DNA from: DASQDT01 sp036380435
GTDB taxonomy: Bacteria > Acidobacteriota > Blastocatellia > Pyrinomonadales > Pyrinomonadaceae
NCBI GenBank assembly: GCA_036380435.1
Contig: DASVES010000366.1
Span: 1-9,950 of the forward strand
DNA length: 9,950 nt
Reading direction: 5' to 3'
Shown: positions 1-5,856 of the stretch, in pieces
Numbering within the stretch: the stretch's first letter is position 1
How the letters are laid out: each line of letters begins with the position of its first letter
The notes under the pieces: model-generated
Database searches by the model: none
Told to the model about the DNA's origin: nothing
Seen by the model: the letters and a program-made list of their open reading frames with translations, nothing else
Position numbers and translations under genes: made by a program

Positions 1-534
1 CTCCTTCAGCCCGATGCGGAGGTCGCCGGTGAGCAGCTTGACGAGATACTTGGCTTCGAGCGGCGTCGCGTTTCGCAGCGCCTCGACGACCAACGCTTTC
101 TTGCTCTTCGTGCCGCGCGTTCCGCTCAGTAGCTCGACGAACTGCTCGGTCGCGGCGAGCGTGAGTGTCGGGCGCAGGTTCGCAGCCTTTGTTTCGAGGA
201 AGACTTCGTAAGCCATGTCGCCCGAGTCGCCGAGGCGGACGTAGCGCGGGCGTAGGTTCTCCACGTCAAGCCCGGTCACTTCACTGAGCGCGTCGCGCAA
301 AACGCCGCCGCCGACGTTCGTCGTGCGCGCGTCGCGCAGGGCGAACTGCTGGCCGGCGAAGTAGCGCGCGGCGCGCGCCAGGTCGTCGTCCGACAACTCT
401 CGGAAGTAGGCGCCGAGCAGCGCGGCCTTCTCAAGTTTCTTAGTCGTCGCCGCGACCGTCTCGGCCGTTTCGGCAAAGCGTTGGAGCGTGCCGGGGCCGT
501 TTAGTTCTCCGGCAGTTTTTTTGGGGCGCGGCAT
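1..534 (-). CDS. ATP-dependent DNA ligase, N-terminal part (3' end beyond left edge)
   Basis: The reading frame is open from an ATG at 534 down to position 1 with no stop, giving the first 178 residues. It starts MPRPKKTAGEL and reaches TGDLRIGLKE at the edge. The helical region (about residues 13-178), with YFRELSDDDLARAARYFAG and the segment GTKSKKALVVEAL...LEAKYLVKLLTGDLRIGLKE, matches the N-terminal DNA-binding domain of ATP-dependent DNA ligases (DNA_ligase_A_N family). These enzymes seal nicks through an enzyme-AMP lysine intermediate. The catalytic KxDG motif would lie further downstream and is outside the window, so catalytic competence cannot be judged. No clear Shine-Dalgarno sequence precedes the ATG. 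It lies 96 bp downstream of the cobalamin-binding gene on the same strand. LigD-type end-joining domains cannot be assessed, since no polymerase or nuclease domain is visible. Confidence 0.85.
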   Translation of the reverse strand, partial: MPRPKKTAGELNGPGTLQRFAETAETVAATTKKLEKAALLGAYFRELSDDDLARAARYFAGQQFALRDARTTNVGGGVLRDALSEVTGLDVENLRPRYVRLGDSGDMAYEVFLETKAANLRPTLTLAATEQFVELLSGTRGTKSKKALVVEALRNATPLEAKYLVKLLTGDLRIGLKE

Positions 535-630
535 GGCGGGATTATCAACGGCGGCGGCGCGGGATGTGTGCGCGCTTCATTGTTTTTTCGTAGACGTTTT
601 TGACGCGGCGCCACTTGCCTCGAAAAGCAA

Positions 631-1581
631 TCAGGCGGCCTTCATCAATTCGGCGGGGACGCGCATGGCCTCCCCTTCGCCATGCGCGCCGAAGATTTCG
701 GGGTGGAGCAGGCGCGCGAGGATTTCGGCCCCCTCGACGACGCGCGGGCCGGGGCGGCTGAAGTACGCGGTCGCGTCCACGGCCCACACGCGGCCCTCGC
801 GGACGGCCGGAAGCTCCGCCCACCCTTCCGGCAGACGCGCACTTCCGAGCGCCCGCAGCGTGTCCTCCTTGTAGTAGCCGCAGGGCACGAGGACGATTGC
901 CTCGGGCGCGTAGGCGCGAATCTCTTCGGCGGTCGTTACGTATGATTTCTCGCCGGCGCGCCCGAACGTGTGATCGCCCCCGGCGAGCGCCACCTGCTCG
1001 GGCACCCAGTGGCCGGGCGCGAACGGCGGCTCCAGCCATTCGAGCATCAGCGTGCGCGGCCGATGTTCGACGCCGGCGAGTCGGGCCGCCAGCGCGTCGA
1101 TGCGCGCGGCGAGCTGGTCCACGACCTTCGCCGCCTCCGCCTCGCGCCCCGTCAGCTCGCCGACCGTGCGGACGTTGGAGAGGATGTCGCTGATCGTCGT
1201 CGGCTCCAGCGACACCACGCGGCACTGGCCGTCGAACAGACGCGCCGCCGCGTGCTCCACCGTCTTGTAGCTGACGGCGCACACGTCGCACAGCTCCTGC
1301 GTGATGATGAGGTCGGGGCGCAGCTCGCGCAACAGCTCCTCGTCGAGACTATAGATGGAGCCGTGGCCGTCGAGCTGCGAGCGGACGGCGTGGTCGATCT
1401 CGCGGCTCGACATCGACTCGTGCGAGATGTGACTGGCCGTAAGTTTCGGCTTCCCCACGACCGTGGGCGGGTAGTCGCACTCGTGCGTGACGCCGACGAG
1501 CGCGTCCTGTAGGCCAAGCGCGCAGGCGATCTCCGTCGCCGAGGGCAGCAGCGAAACAATGCGCGGCGTCTTTCCTGTCAT
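631..1581 (-). CDS. Cobalamin-binding, BtuF-like helical-backbone receptor protein without signal peptide
   Basis: This 316-residue protein has the helical-backbone metal/cobalamin receptor fold of class III ABC substrate-binding proteins. Visible signatures are RIVSLLPSATEIACALGL (7-24), ECDYPP (34-39), LRPDLIITQELCDVCAVS (87-104), VSLEPTT (123-129), GGDHTFG (201-207), a YAPEAIVLVPCGY segment (224-236) and VWAVDATAYFSRPGPRVVEG (265-284). I chose the ATG at 1581 because GGAGGGG lies about 8 nt upstream and the conserved fold begins within a few residues. An in-frame ATG at 1653 would add 24 residues that do not look like a leader. Neither start gives a signal peptide or lipobox, so the product appears cytosolic. 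No BtuC/BtuD-type permease or ATPase gene is nearby. It may therefore act in intracellular cobalamin or metal-complex binding rather than import, which is an inference. Family assignment is strong; ligand identity is less sure. Confidence 0.85.
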   Translation of the reverse strand: MTGKTPRIVSLLPSATEIACALGLQDALVGVTHECDYPPTVVGKPKLTASHISHESMSSREIDHAVRSQLDGHGSIYSLDEELLRELRPDLIITQELCDVCAVSYKTVEHAAARLFDGQCRVVSLEPTTISDILSNVRTVGELTGREAEAAKVVDQLAARIDALAARLAGVEHRPRTLMLEWLEPPFAPGHWVPEQVALAGGDHTFGRAGEKSYVTTAEEIRAYAPEAIVLVPCGYYKEDTLRALGSARLPEGWAELPAVREGRVWAVDATAYFSRPGPRVVEGAEILARLLHPEIFGAHGEGEAMRVPAELMKAA

Positions 1582-1659
1582 CGAACACCCCTCCGGGGCA
1601 CTTGTTTTAACTTTCGTCCACGAGACCCGGCGCGGAGGCGCGGCCGATCTCAACGCTCA

Positions 1660-1956
1660 TCAGGGCCGGCTGATTTTCGCGCGCGTCCGGCGCACACGCA
1701 ACAGCCACGGCTCGATGCCGACCCAGTGCAGGCCCGCGTGCGGCCCCTTGCGGATTCTAAACGTGAGCCACGCGTGGCCGTATTCGTCGAACTCCACGAC
1801 CCGCTTGTACTTCCCCACCAGATGCCGGAAGACTGGAAGCGACTCCGCGCGACACTCCGCGCTCATGCCGCCGAGGTCGGGCACACCGACGACCCGCACG
1901 GTGTCGCCCACCCGCACGCGCTCGCCCCTTGCATCCTTACGCGGCATTCGTCGCAT
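1660..1956 (-). CDS. Small basic conserved-looking protein of unknown function
   Basis: This 98-residue protein is not recognised. The N-terminus is short and basic (MRRMPRKDARGER). It is followed by VRVGDTVRVVGVPDLGGM, a beta-rich start resembling SH3-like or KOW-type small barrels. A central stretch contains LVGKYKRVVEFDEYGHAWLTF, and HWVGIEPWLLRVR ends the ordered part before a basic tail. Alternating hydrophobic residues and the aromatic content (three W, two Y) suggest a folded beta domain and argue against a chance frame. The start could be the ATG at 1956 or the one at 1947; neither has a strong Shine-Dalgarno sequence. It lies between the DUF3303 and cobalamin-binding genes on the same strand, with gaps of 90 and 78 bp, so co-transcription is possible. 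I assign no function. Confidence 0.65.
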   Translation of the reverse strand: MRRMPRKDARGERVRVGDTVRVVGVPDLGGMSAECRAESLPVFRHLVGKYKRVVEFDEYGHAWLTFRIRKGPHAGLHWVGIEPWLLRVRRTRAKISRP

Positions 1957-1982
1957 GTCTTAGCCGACCTGGAAGATAGAAA

Positions 1983-1997
1983 GCACGCTGAGCGTGC
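1983..1997 (-). terminator. Short hairpin, possible weak terminator after the DUF3303 gene
   Basis: On the minus strand GCACGC-TCA-GCGTGC forms a 6-bp stem with a 3-nt loop, directly followed by TTTCTATCTT. It sits between the DUF3303 stop and the next gene start. The T-rich tail is interrupted and the stem is short, so termination may be partial or absent. It could instead be part of a dispersed repeat. Confidence 0.3.
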
Positions 1998-2046
1998 GCC
2001 TCCGCCGAAAGCCGTTGCCGGATTGCGGCCCGCGGTCTGATGAATC

Positions 2047-2319
2047 TCAGAGCAGTGGAGACATCGCCTCCGCGGCTTCCTTCGACGTGACGACCGGAAC
2101 CACTTCAAATTCCACCAGGTCTTGCCAGCGGGCCGTCCACTGCCGGATGAGCCGGGGGTCTTCACATTCCATCAACTGAAAGCACCTGTCGAAGTCAGGC
2201 TCGACCCAACTCTCGACGTATTTCAAACCCTCCGGCAGCATCCGCCCCTGCTCCCTGTGTCGCCGGTATACCGCCACCGCGTCACGATTCTTGAAACGCT
2301 CGATGACCATGAACAGCAT
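2047..2319 (-). CDS. DUF3303-type small protein
   Basis: The 90-residue product starts MLFMVIERFKNRDAVAVYRR. It continues with a GRMLPEGLKYVESWVEPDFDRCFQLME segment, and then an RWQDLVEFEVVPVV segment near the C-terminus. This pattern (an MxFMVIE strand, a PEGL turn, SWVE, FQLME, then W.DLVEFEVVPV) fits the DUF3303 family of ferredoxin-like alpha/beta small proteins, whose function is unknown. I start at 2319 because GGAGAGGGG stands just upstream (minus strand) and the family motif begins immediately. The frame stays open to an ATG at 2379, but the 20 extra residues look unrelated. It is the first gene of the minus-strand group and faces the nitroreductase gene across a divergent spacer. The family label is from recognition of the pattern, not from a search. 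Confidence 0.75.
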   Translation of the reverse strand: MLFMVIERFKNRDAVAVYRRHREQGRMLPEGLKYVESWVEPDFDRCFQLMECEDPRLIRQWTARWQDLVEFEVVPVVTSKEAAEAMSPLL

Positions 2320-2586
2320 CCCATCCCCTCTCCGGTATAAGCCTACCGACCTGCGCCTCAGTAAGGCAATCAGGAGCACACGCGCCGCCGCTTATGCAGG
2401 CGCCGGCCATCCGACACACTTTTAGCGCCGCCCACGGCAAAACTCAAATCAACGAGAGCGGCGCGCGTCGTCCTTCGGGATCGCCCCACGCGCCGGCCGC
2501 CACTCCACCGCAAGTTTCGCACTCGCGCGACGAGAGGGTACAATCTTCCCGCCATTAAAACTCCGACACGGCCAGAAGATTGACAC
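2320..2586. other. Divergent intergenic region
   Basis: This spacer of 267 bp lies between the divergent starts of the DUF3303 and nitroreductase genes. I see one plausible plus-strand promoter at its right end (2516-2544). I could not identify a convincing minus-strand promoter: a TTATAC-like -10 on the minus strand (2335-2340) has no -35 partner and would cut into the ribosome binding site. No operator palindrome or small gene stands out. Confidence 0.5.
2516..2544 (+). promoter_or_regulatory. Putative sigma70-type promoter for the nitroreductase gene
   Basis: TTCGCA (2516-2521, 4 of 6 matches to TTGACA) and TACAAT (2539-2544, 5 of 6 matches to TATAAT) are separated by 17 nt. Transcription would start near 2551, about 36 nt before the ATG at 2587. 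The -10 is good and the -35 is mediocre. Confidence 0.45.
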
Positions 2587-3276
2587 ATGCTCGTAGACAA
2601 GCCAACCGACATAGCGCGCACGCGCCCCGACGGCTCGCCGCTCAAGCCGATCACCGAGGTGCTGCTCGAACGCCGCGCGACGAATAAATTCACCGACGAG
2701 GAGGTGAGCGCCGAAGTCCTCGACGCCGTCCTGCGTCTCGGGGCGCAGGCCCCGTCCGGCTATAATTTCCAGCCGTGGCGCTTCGTCGTCGTGCGCGACG
2801 CCGAGAGCCGCCGGCGTCTCCAGCAGGTCGCCTTCAACCAGCCGAAGGTCGCGCAGGCGCCCGTGGTGATTATCGCCGTCGGGATGAAGGAGGAATGGAA
2901 GGAGACGGCCGACGAGGTCTTGCGCGAGGGCGCGCGGCGCGGCGCGGGCAACCCCGACAAAGTGGAGCAGGCCCGAAAGGGCGCCGTCCAGTTCATCTCC
3001 GGCATGGACGCAGGTCTGTGGGTCAACCGCCACACGATGATCGCCGTCACCACGATGATGCTCGTCGCCGAGGCTTACGGCTACGACACGGCGCCGATGG
3101 AGGGCTTCGACGCCGCCGGGGTGAAACGTGAGTTCGCCATCCCCGAAGAGGGCGAGGTCGTCTGCCTGCTCGCCATCGGCCGCGCCGCCGAGCCGGACAA
3201 GCCCTACACGGGCCGCTTCCCCGTCGAGCGCATCGTCTTCGCCGAGCGCTTCGGCGACCCGTGGAGAGATAAATGA
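2587..3276 (+). CDS. Nitroreductase-family FMN oxidoreductase
   Basis: This 229-residue product has the order of motifs expected for the nitroreductase fold. ITEVLLERRATNKF (22-35) gives the N-terminal arginines that contact the FMN phosphate. APSGYNFQPWRFVVVRD (55-71) is the diagnostic PSxxNxQPW-type loop. The helix NRHTMIAVTTMMLVAEAYGY (147-166) is followed by DTAPMEGFD (167-175) and the C-terminal strand VVCLLAIGRA (191-200). Such enzymes are cytosolic FMN flavoproteins that use NAD(P)H to reduce nitro compounds, quinones, flavins or other electrophiles; the real substrate cannot be read from sequence. Length is normal for the family. The ATG at 2587 has only a weak AGAAG upstream but is preceded by a plausible promoter. 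Its stop overlaps the next start by 4 bp (ATGA), implying translational coupling to the coiled-coil gene. Confidence 0.93.
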   Translation: MLVDKPTDIARTRPDGSPLKPITEVLLERRATNKFTDEEVSAEVLDAVLRLGAQAPSGYNFQPWRFVVVRDAESRRRLQQVAFNQPKVAQAPVVIIAVGMKEEWKETADEVLREGARRGAGNPDKVEQARKGAVQFISGMDAGLWVNRHTMIAVTTMMLVAEAYGYDTAPMEGFDAAGVKREFAIPEEGEVVCLLAIGRAAEPDKPYTGRFPVERIVFAERFGDPWRDK

Positions 3277-3689
3277 GCAGCGAAAGTTTCGACAGAAATA
3301 TGGAAATAGTGGCTGCCCACCTGGCTTCGCTGACGGTCAAGCAGGAGCAGCTTCAAGAGTCCCAGGCGCGTGCCGAGGCGCGGCTCGACCGCTCCGAGGA
3401 ACAGTTTAAACGCTCCTCGGAGCGGCTCGACCGCGTGGAGCGTGTCCTCGGCTCGGCCATCCGCCTCGGTTCTCGTCAGTTGAAAGAGACCCGAGAGAGC
3501 GTCAACGCTCTCATTGCCGCACAGGAAAGAACCACCGAGGCGCTCGCGCGACTGGCCGACTCCCAAGCCCGCACGGACGCGAAGATGGCAGAGACGGACG
3601 AGCGTCTAAACATCCTCGTCAACACCGTCGAGCGTTACATCAGCGAGAGGCGCAATGGCGGCGGCAACGGCTCGGCCGGCGGGCAGTAG
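3273..3689 (+). CDS. Small coiled-coil protein of unknown function
   Basis: The 138-residue product is almost entirely predicted helical and charged. From about residue 8 to 126 it shows repeated heptad-like patterns such as LTVKQEQLQESQARAEARLD, EQFKRSSERLDRVERVLGS and ALARLADSQARTDAKMAETD, with no signal peptide or membrane segment. The last ten or so residues are Gly/Ser-rich (GGGNGSAGGQ), probably disordered. The start at 3273 overlaps the nitroreductase stop in an ATGA arrangement, with GGAG about 6 nt upstream, so both are probably made from one transcript. Families of this type are common and often annotated only as hypothetical; it could oligomerise or act as a scaffold, but nothing in the sequence names a partner. 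The DNA has a 12-bp inverted repeat at 3389-3425 arising partly from the repeated RLDR peptide. Confidence 0.8.
   Translation: MSSESFDRNMEIVAAHLASLTVKQEQLQESQARAEARLDRSEEQFKRSSERLDRVERVLGSAIRLGSRQLKETRESVNALIAAQERTTEALARLADSQARTDAKMAETDERLNILVNTVERYISERRNGGGNGSAGGQ
3389..3425. repeat. Perfect 12-bp inverted repeat inside the coiled-coil gene
   Basis: CCGCTCCGAGGA (3389-3400) and TCCTCGGAGCGG (3414-3425) are exact reverse complements around a 13-nt loop containing TTTAAA. A 12-bp direct repeat CGGCTCGACCGC (3381-3392 and 3423-3434) overlaps it. Both encode similar RLDR-containing coiled-coil peptides, so they may simply reflect internal duplication. Confidence 0.8.
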
Positions 3690-3773
3690 TCAGCGGCACG
3701 GCGCAGGACGTTGCTGCAAGCATGGCCGCTTTCCCGTCGCCGACGCCGGGCGACATTTCTGTTGGAGGTTGTG

Positions 3774-4145
3774 ATGCATTACGCCGAGACGCGCTTCGAG
3801 GGCGCGGTCGATCACATCGCGGTGAAGTCGGATGACTTGCCGCGCGACGTTGAAGAGTACAAGCGCATGGGCTTCCGGCTGGAGACGCTCTATGACGACT
3901 GGGCGATGCTCCGCGACGCGCGCGGCTTCGGTGTGGCCCTGCTCGCCCCCGGCTCGAAGCACCCGCCGCACATGGGCCTGCGCGTCGAGACACGCGAGGC
4001 GCTCGAAGAGTTCGCCCGCCGCGAGGGCCGCCCCCTCAAGGAGCACCGCGACCGCACCGTCTCCTTCTACACGCGCGGCGCCGGCGGCCAGTCAGTCGAA
4101 ATCATCTATTACCCGCCGGACTACAAGAAGGACGGTGATAAGTGA
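3774..4145 (+). CDS. VOC-superfamily (glyoxalase-fold) protein
   Basis: This 123-residue single-module protein begins MHYAETRFEGAVDHIAVKS. The vicinal oxygen chelate pattern is visible as betaalphabetabetabeta units: VDHIAVKSDDLPRDVEEYKR (about 11-30), GFRLETLYDDWAML (32-45), a central KHPPHMGLRVET strand, and the terminal SVEIIYYPPDY. The histidine of DHIAV, a histidine of HPPHMGL and the glutamate of VEIIYY are at the places of metal ligands in the family. The substrate is unknown; related members include glyoxalases, dioxygenases and resistance proteins. The ATG at 3774 is chosen because GGAGG (3764-3768) lies 5 nt upstream and the fold starts directly after it; the frame continues open to an ATG at 3711 without conserved-looking sequence. 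The final Asp-Lys and TGA stop fall inside the left arm of the foldback element that follows. Confidence 0.85.
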   Translation: MHYAETRFEGAVDHIAVKSDDLPRDVEEYKRMGFRLETLYDDWAMLRDARGFGVALLAPGSKHPPHMGLRVETREALEEFARREGRPLKEHRDRTVSFYTRGAGGQSVEIIYYPPDYKKDGDK

Positions 4146-4207
4146 TGAGTGATGAGTGATAAGAGAGAAACTGATTTTCTCATCACTCATCACTCATCAC
4201 TTATCAC
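4135..4207. repeat. Heptamer foldback element 1 (30-bp arms, GTGATRA units)
   Basis: The left arm (4135-4164) and right arm (4178-4207) are reverse complements at 29 of 30 positions, around a 13-nt loop (4165-4177). Each arm is four tandem 7-nt units of the form GTGATRA (GTGATAA, GTGATGA, GTGATGA, then GTGATAA or GTGATGA) plus two bases. The left arm holds the stop codon of the VOC gene. The right arm ends 8 nt before the tatA ATG. No T-run follows it, so a classical intrinsic terminator is not supported. It could be a mobile or amplified intergenic repeat, an RNA hairpin, or both. Confidence 0.9.
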
Positions 4208-4215
4208 GCTTGATT

Positions 4216-4689
4216 ATGTCTTCCTTCCTTGCCATCTTCGAGTTTCTGGGGACGACCGAGATGCTGGTGATCGCGGTCGTGGCGTTGATCATCTTCGGGC
4301 CGCGCAAGCTGCCCGAAATCGGGCGCACGGTCGGCAAGAGCCTCGCCGAGTTTAAGCGCGCCTCCGAAGATTTCAGGCGGACGTGGGAGCGCGAGGTCGA
4401 GATCGACCGCATCGAGAGCGATCTGCGCGCCGACGTGGAGGGCGCCGGTAAGACTCCCGCACTCGACGCTGCGACGGACTGGCCGGGCGACGCCACAGCG
4501 GCGGTGGCGACGGCGGGGCCGGCGGCCGACGAAGATGCGTGGGGAGAGCGCACCATTGCGCGCGCGCCCGGCGGAGCCTTCGAGCACACCGAGTCGGGCG
4601 AGGTCGAAAGCGCGCCCATTGGAGACTCCGGCCCGGCGACCGGCGACGCCCACGCCGAAGAGTCCACGCGCAAACACGACTGGCTGTAG
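4216..4689 (+). CDS. tatA: TatA/TatB-family twin-arginine translocase subunit
   Basis: The 157-residue product carries a short membrane helix, TEMLVIAVVALIIFGP (14-29), ending in the FGP hinge. The amphipathic helix RKLPEIGRTVGKSLAEFKRASEDF (about 30-53) follows, the classic Tat layout. LPEIGRTVGKSLAEFK is TatA-like. The long charged extension (to about 70) and the acidic, Ala/Gly/Pro-rich tail (about 75-157) make it as long as typical TatB proteins. No second TatA/B gene is seen here, so it may serve either or both roles. I start at the ATG at 4216, giving MSSFLAIFEFLGTTEM. No Shine-Dalgarno sequence is visible: the upstream 5' region is the right arm of foldback element 1. An in-frame ATG at 4156, inside that element, would add 20 implausible residues. 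tatC follows after 78 bp. In the membrane, TatA oligomers form the protein-conducting step with TatC. Confidence 0.9.
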   Translation: MSSFLAIFEFLGTTEMLVIAVVALIIFGPRKLPEIGRTVGKSLAEFKRASEDFRRTWEREVEIDRIESDLRADVEGAGKTPALDAATDWPGDATAAVATAGPAADEDAWGERTIARAPGGAFEHTESGEVESAPIGDSGPATGDAHAEESTRKHDWL

Positions 4690-4724
4690 GACGGCCCCGC
4701 GCCGTCGGCAGTAGCGCCGGCGCC

Positions 4725-4748
4725 GTTTGTTTGTTCGTTCGTTCGTTC
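4725..4748 (+). repeat. GTTY tetranucleotide tract upstream of tatC
   Basis: There are six tandem 4-nt units, GTTT twice then GTTC four times, ending 19 nt before the tatC ATG. The tract lies between the genes, so a change in unit number would alter spacing rather than reading frame. No Shine-Dalgarno sequence lies between the tract and the ATG. Confidence 0.85.
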
Positions 4749-4767
4749 GATTCTCCAACTTTCCGCG

Positions 4768-5856
4768 ATGGCTTCGACCCTACTTGAGAGCGGGCGCGAC
4801 AACGACGAGCGCGACGAGCCGGAGCAACGGCTCGGCGGGCAGATGTCGTTTCTCGAACACCTCGACGAGCTGCGCCGGCGCCTCGTCCGCTCCGCCCTCT
4901 TCATCGCCGTCGCCTTCTGCTTCTGCTGGTACTTCTCCGATTACGTCTACAACTTTCTCTCCGTCCCCGTCCGCCAGGCGCTGGCCGAGGCGCAGCGGCG
5001 ACCCGTGCCGCTTCAGGGGCTGACGGGCGAAGAGACCATCCTCCCCTTGAGTTCCGTCAAGGAGGGCGACACGGGCCGCTACGTGTTTGGCGAGGCCATC
5101 AAACTCGGCTCAAGCGTCATCCCGGCGGGCGCGTCGGTTCAGGTCAGGGTGGCGCGCGACCGTTCGGAGCAGATCGGCGTCTTCACGGACGAGGCCGTGA
5201 TCGCGGGCGTCACCGTCATCCCGCGCGGCGTCCGTCTGCCCCTCGACCTTCAGGCCAGCCCCGACGCCCTCCCCGGCATCGAGGACAAGCTCATCGTGAC
5301 GACCGCCATGGAGCCTTTCTCGCTCTACCTACAGGTGGCGCTCTACGCGGCCATCGCGCTCTCCGTGCCCTTCCTGCTCCTTCAGGTCTGGGGCTTCGTC
5401 GCGCCCGGCCTCTACCCGCACGAGCGCGGCTACGCCATCCCCTTCGTCCTGCTCTCGACCATCTCTTTCGTCCTCGGCGCGGCCTTCGCCTACTACGTCC
5501 TCTTCCCGCCGGCCGCCCGCTACCTGCTCGGACTCGGACAGGACTTCCGACTGCTTCTGAAGGCGACCGACTACTTCGACTTCATCGTCCTCATCATGCT
5601 CGCCATGGGCGTGGTCTTCCAGATGCCGGCCGTGACCTACGTGCTCGCGCGCATCGGGCTGGTGACGGCCGCGCTGCTCGTGCGCTCGTGGCGCATCTCG
5701 CTCGTCGTCATCCTCGTCGCCGCGGCCGTGCTCTCGCCCACCAGCGACGTTCTCAACATGATGCTCTTCGCCGCTCCGATGGCGGTGCTCTACCTCGTCT
5801 CCATCCTCATCGCGTGGATGTTCGGCCGGCAAAGGCAAACAGAGGTCAGAGGTTAG
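4768..5856 (+). CDS. tatC: Sec-independent translocase TatC with long first periplasmic loop
   Basis: This 362-residue integral membrane protein is the signal-peptide receptor and core of the Tat export channel. Landmarks: QMSFLEHLDELRRRL (25-39) before helix 1 (about 40-62); helix 2 and loop with VWGFVAPGLYPHERGY (207-222); helix 3 FVLGAAFAYYVLFP (234-247); helix 4 with MGVVFQMPAVTYVLARIGLV (280-299); LSPTSDVLNMMLFAAPMAVL (322-341) spanning the helix 5-6 turn; last helix to about 352. Typical TatC is about 240-270 residues. The excess lies mostly between SVPVRQAL (65-72) and TTAMEPF (178-184), where ordinary TatC has roughly 20 residues. The insert is hydrophilic and beta-like, with related segments SSVIPAGASVQVRV and AGVTVIPRGVRLPLDL. 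The ATG at 4768 has no Shine-Dalgarno sequence; Met26 (4843) is a possible alternative. The final TEVRG and TAG stop are encoded by foldback element 2. Confidence 0.95.
   Translation: MASTLLESGRDNDERDEPEQRLGGQMSFLEHLDELRRRLVRSALFIAVAFCFCWYFSDYVYNFLSVPVRQALAEAQRRPVPLQGLTGEETILPLSSVKEGDTGRYVFGEAIKLGSSVIPAGASVQVRVARDRSEQIGVFTDEAVIAGVTVIPRGVRLPLDLQASPDALPGIEDKLIVTTAMEPFSLYLQVALYAAIALSVPFLLLQVWGFVAPGLYPHERGYAIPFVLLSTISFVLGAAFAYYVLFPPAARYLLGLGQDFRLLLKATDYFDFIVLIMLAMGVVFQMPAVTYVLARIGLVTAALLVRSWRISLVVILVAAAVLSPTSDVLNMMLFAAPMAVLYLVSILIAWMFGRQRQTEVRG

Noticed and set aside
545..1291. Open minus-strand frame of 248 codons overlapping the cobalamin-binding gene
   Set aside because: Arg/Ala/Gly-rich product without any recognisable motif, a typical GC-rich frame shadow of the real gene at 631-1581.
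970..1512. Plus-strand open frame of 180 codons
   Set aside because: Lies wholly antisense to the cobalamin-binding gene, has no ribosome site and no family pattern.
4135..4207. CRISPR array
   Set aside because: Units are 7 nt, directly adjacent and inverted between arms, with no spacers.
4714..4723. GCGCCGGCGC palindrome as a terminator or operator between tatA and tatC
   Set aside because: It has no loop and is made only of G and C, expected often in DNA of this composition; the nearby 6-bp GACGGC/GCCGTC stem lacks a T-run.
4197..4904. Minus-strand open frame of 235 codons across tatA and the tatC start
   Set aside because: Ser/Arg-rich low-complexity translation antisense to recognised Tat genes.
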